NCBI GenBank assembly: GCA_038200385.1
Contig: JBBPYA010000281.1
Span: 1 to 13,916 of the forward strand
DNA from: JBBPYA01 sp038200385
Lineage (GTDB): Bacteria > Actinomycetota > Actinomycetes > Mycobacteriales > Geodermatophilaceae
Direction of reading: 5' to 3'
Length of the DNA: 13,916 nt
Position numbers and translations under genes: made by a program. This document shows positions 13,732-13,916 of the stretch, one piece after another; the stretch's first letter is position 1, and every line of letters starts with the position of its first letter. The notes beneath the pieces are model-generated. The model did no database searches and was not told where the DNA came from. It saw only the letters and a program-made list of their open reading frames with translations.

Positions 13732-13735
13732 CACA
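13720..13735. promoter_or_regulatory. CRP-like binding site over the whiB1 -10 region
   Basis: CGTGA-AACTAT-TCACA matches the CRP/FNR consensus TGTGA-N6-TCACA at 9 of 10 positions. It covers the predicted -10 box, so a bound regulator would be expected to repress. In M. tuberculosis the whiB1 promoter is known to be controlled by the cAMP-responsive CRP protein Rv3676, which supports the assignment. Confidence 0.65.
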
Positions 13736-13740
13736 AGAGA

Positions 13741-13787
13741 AGGCGCGAGCCTCCTCGCAGATCTGACCCCTCGGGCATCGGGTGCCC
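13741..13787 (+). promoter_or_regulatory. Structured whiB1 leader with two small hairpins
   Basis: AGGC-GCGA-GCCT (13741-13752) is a short stem closed by a GNRA tetraloop. GGGCA-TCGGG-TGCCC (13773-13787) is a 5 bp stem. Both lie in the predicted leader, before the ribosome-binding site. The stems are small, so a regulatory role is only a possibility. Confidence 0.3.
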
Positions 13788-13816
13788 TCAGCTTCGCTTT
13801 GAAGGAGTAATGCCCC

Positions 13817-13916
13817 ATGGATTGGCGCCACCGCGCGATTTGCCGCGACGGGGACCCGGAACTGTTCTTTCCGATCGGCAACACCGGGCCGGCGTTGCTG
13901 CAGATCGAACAGGCCA
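13817..13916 (+). CDS. whiB1: WhiB-family iron-sulfur regulator, WhiB1 type (5' part only)
   Basis: The first 33 codons, cut by the right edge. ATG 13817 has GAAGGAG at 13801-13807; another ATG at 13810 is out of frame. The N-terminus (MDWRHRAICRDGDPELFFP, then IGNTGPALLQI) is almost that of mycobacterial WhiB1, and C9 is the first of the four cysteines that hold the [4Fe-4S] cluster in the family. The other three would lie beyond the edge. WhiB1 is a nitric-oxide-sensitive, essential DNA-binding protein that contacts the principal sigma factor in M. tuberculosis. Its upstream region carries CRP-like control sites, and the adjacent gene is a lipid-kinase homologue as in Rv3218-Rv3219. Confidence 0.93.
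   Translation, partial: MDWRHRAICRDGDPELFFPIGNTGPALLQIEQA

Noticed and set aside
1..13916. CRISPR array
   Set aside because: No regularly spaced direct repeats of 24-40 bases are seen; the only tandem repeat is the 10 bp unit at 1981-2010.

Overview
This is a GC-rich actinobacterial chromosome segment: many GTG starts, leaderless-type promoters, and a whiB1-type gene at the right edge. The order histidine phosphatase, small membrane protein, diacylglycerol-kinase-like protein, whiB1 recalls the Rv3214 to Rv3219 neighbourhood of Mycobacterium tuberculosis (from memory). I cannot name the genus.

Layout. Bases 1-2050 look accessory: an exported (Tat) clan GH-A-like glycoside hydrolase on the minus strand, flanked on one side by a tRNA T-arm-like scrap and on the other by what looks like the decayed C-terminus of a tyrosine recombinase. 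Bases 2052-4187 hold two divergent LysR-type regulators separated by a 237 bp control region with a perfect 16 bp palindrome. Bases 4379-8062 are a tight four-gene operon: metal-dependent amidohydrolase (ACMSD-like), small Rieske ferredoxin, PanB-like hydroxymethyltransferase homologue, and a membrane protein built as Rieske-DUF2231-Rieske. After a probable terminator comes a two-domain left-handed beta-helix protein related to gamma-carbonic anhydrase/CcmM (8165-9538).

Bases 9635-12211 are an overlapping operon: histidine phosphatase, phosphatidylserine decarboxylase (psd), phosphatidylserine synthase (pssA) and a GNAT acetyltransferase. psd and pssA together make phosphatidylethanolamine from CDP-diacylglycerol and serine. 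A small membrane protein (minus strand) converges on the GNAT gene and diverges from a lipid/diacylglycerol-kinase-family gene. The window ends in the first 33 codons of a whiB1 homologue, preceded by a consensus -35 box and a CRP-like palindrome.

The best candidate for an undescribed system is the 4379-8062 operon. It combines a PanB-fold C-C bond enzyme, an amidohydrolase/decarboxylase and two Rieske proteins, with no oxygenase large subunit and no other pantothenate gene in view. The LysR gene upstream of it on the same strand is the natural candidate regulator. Its substrate cannot be deduced from sequence alone.
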